Of a stretch of DNA of 52,155 bases, positions 51,659 through 52,155 are shown one piece after another. A program made the translations under genes and the position numbers. The stretch's first letter is position 1. The number at the start of each line of letters is the position of its first letter. The stretch is from Rhodoferax sp. (GTDB lineage: Bacteria > Pseudomonadota > Gammaproteobacteria > Burkholderiales > Burkholderiaceae_C), in contig NZ_JAQTMS010000037.1 of the NCBI RefSeq assembly GCF_028714215.1, positions 1-52,155 on the forward strand, given 5' to 3'. The notes below the pieces were generated by a model that was given only the letters and a program-made list of their open reading frames with translations, was not told the DNA's origin and ran no database searches.

Positions 51659-51707
51659 GTCGAATCTCCAAATAGGAAGGCAAATATACCCAACGCCTGA
51701 TCACCCG

Positions 51708-51734
51708 GTCATCCCGGCGCAGGCCGGGATCCAG
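51708..51734. repeat. Intergenic palindromic repeat
   Basis: GTCATCCCGG and CCGGGATCCA lie as arms around CGCAGG. It matches the repeat inside mfd at 12371. It stands between etfA and the acyl-CoA dehydrogenase. Such short GTCATCCCGG-type palindromes are dispersed in many proteobacterial genomes. Confidence 0.7.
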
Positions 51735-51752
51735 CGGGGCGCGCCAGCGTGG

Positions 51753-51773
51753 ATTGCGGCTCAAGGCCGCAAT
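51753..51773. terminator. Hairpin between etfA and the acyl-CoA dehydrogenase
   Basis: ATTGCGGC and GCCGCAAT form a perfect 8-bp stem with a 5-nt loop. There is no T-run in either direction. It may separate or stabilise the two messages; calling it a terminator is tentative. Confidence 0.35.
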
Positions 51774-51780
51774 GGCAGAC

Positions 51781-52155
51781 CTACAGCGCAGCCACCAACT
51801 CCGGCACCGCGACAAACAAGTCAGCCTCCAGGCCATAGTCGGCCACACTGAAGATCGGCGCTTCGGGGTCCTTGTTGATGGCCACAATGACCTTGGAGTC
51901 CTTCATGCCGGCCAGGTGCTGGATGGCGCCGCTGATGCCGGCGGCAATGTAGAGCTGGGGCGCCACGATCTTGCCGGTCTGCCCGACCTGCCAGTCGTTG
52001 GGCGCGTAGCCGGCGTCCACCGCGGCCCGGCTGGCGCCGATGGCGGCACCCAGTTTGTCGGCCAGCGGGGTCAGGATTTCGGTGAACTTCTCGGCTGAAC
52101 CCAGGGCCCGGCCACCGGCCACGATGATCTTGGCGGCGGTCAGTTCCGGGCGGTC
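51781..52155 (-). CDS. etfA: Electron transfer flavoprotein alpha subunit, 3' part
   Basis: The frame runs off the right edge and reads [20 protein letters not shown] at the edge. [62 protein letters not shown] and [24 protein letters not shown] follow. These are the C-terminal FAD-binding signature motifs of ETF-alpha/FixB. ETF takes electrons from acyl-CoA dehydrogenases to ETF-quinone oxidoreductase, which fits the neighbour at 49871. The 5' part lies outside the window. Confidence 0.94.
   Translation of the reverse strand, partial: DRPELTAAKIIVAGGRALGSAEKFTEILTPLADKLGAAIGASRAAVDAGYAPNDWQVGQTGKIVAPQLYIAAGISGAIQHLAGMKDSKVIVAINKDPEAPIFSVADYGLEADLFVAVPELVAAL

Noticed and set aside
49955..51700. 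Plus-strand ORF of 581 residues opposite the acyl-CoA dehydrogenase
   Set aside because: Shadow of a conserved gene; low-complexity composition.

Overview
The window looks like chromosomal DNA of a GC-rich betaproteobacterium of the Burkholderiales, most likely Comamonadaceae (Rhodoferax/Polaromonas-like). This is an inference. It rests on the grpE-dnaK-dnaJ block behind a clear sigma-32 promoter, an ispD-ispF pair beside mfd, a PEP-CTERM surface protein, an electron-transfer flavoprotein/acyl-CoA dehydrogenase block, and short intergenic hairpins of the GCTA...TAGC type. No rRNA, tRNA or CRISPR array was seen.

Region 1 (1-28877) is mostly housekeeping. It holds a PLP-dependent Arg/Lys/Orn decarboxylase, an NfeD/SPFH membrane pair, a nitronate monooxygenase-like enzyme, a short CaiB/BaiF CoA-transferase, and a large MASE3-PAS-GAF-HD-GYP sensor in line with ispD and ispF. 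Divergent from these is mfd, which carries a terminator-like hairpin in its leader and an in-frame palindromic repeat in its coding sequence. serB, a choice-of-anchor A/PEP-CTERM protein, a PhoD phosphatase, an S41 protease lipoprotein, an SDR, an HxlR regulator and an FKBP isomerase follow, then the DnaK chaperone set. The region ends with a beta-CASP metallo-hydrolase, a small membrane protein and a PA0069-type radical SAM protein.

Region 2 (28874-39633) is an accessory island, and it is the interesting part. It begins with a truncated integron integrase (IntI N-terminus only) on the minus strand, with a LexA-box-like palindrome in front of it. Divergent from it is an attI-like segment with a 20-codon leader ORF behind a strong Shine-Dalgarno sequence; the stop codon of that ORF lies in the attI core. 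Plus-strand gene cassettes follow, separated by recognisable attC hairpins: four complete sites, one half site and one decayed candidate. They encode small membrane proteins, an OB-fold-like membrane-anchored protein, an HNH-like protein, a trypco2-like protein, VOC and cupin proteins, and an SRPBCC protein. Three 3'-terminal relics of group II introns (domains V/VI) interrupt the array. Two of them end exactly where a TTRRRY cassette boundary begins, and one keeps a piece of the maturase ORF. Two non-cassette-like modules are embedded: LuxR regulator plus lipoprotein hydrolase, and a TetR regulator divergent from a saccharopine-dehydrogenase-like gene with two operator palindromes.

Region 3 (39667-52155) returns to chromosomal-type genes: a class C beta-lactamase-like hydrolase, an SDR, a nitroreductase, DUF1161, GFA-family and alpha/beta-hydrolase proteins, a truncated cupin before an AroE-like gene, BON and VIT-family proteins, a UDG-family protein, DUF488 and TfoX-C proteins, a second nitronate monooxygenase, a DmdC-like acyl-CoA dehydrogenase and the 3' part of etfA.

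The main proposal is that the integron has lost its integrase but kept attI, the leader ORF and its cassettes. Its former SOS-type integrase promoter now reads into a radical SAM gene whose start codon overlaps the stop of the integrase remnant.
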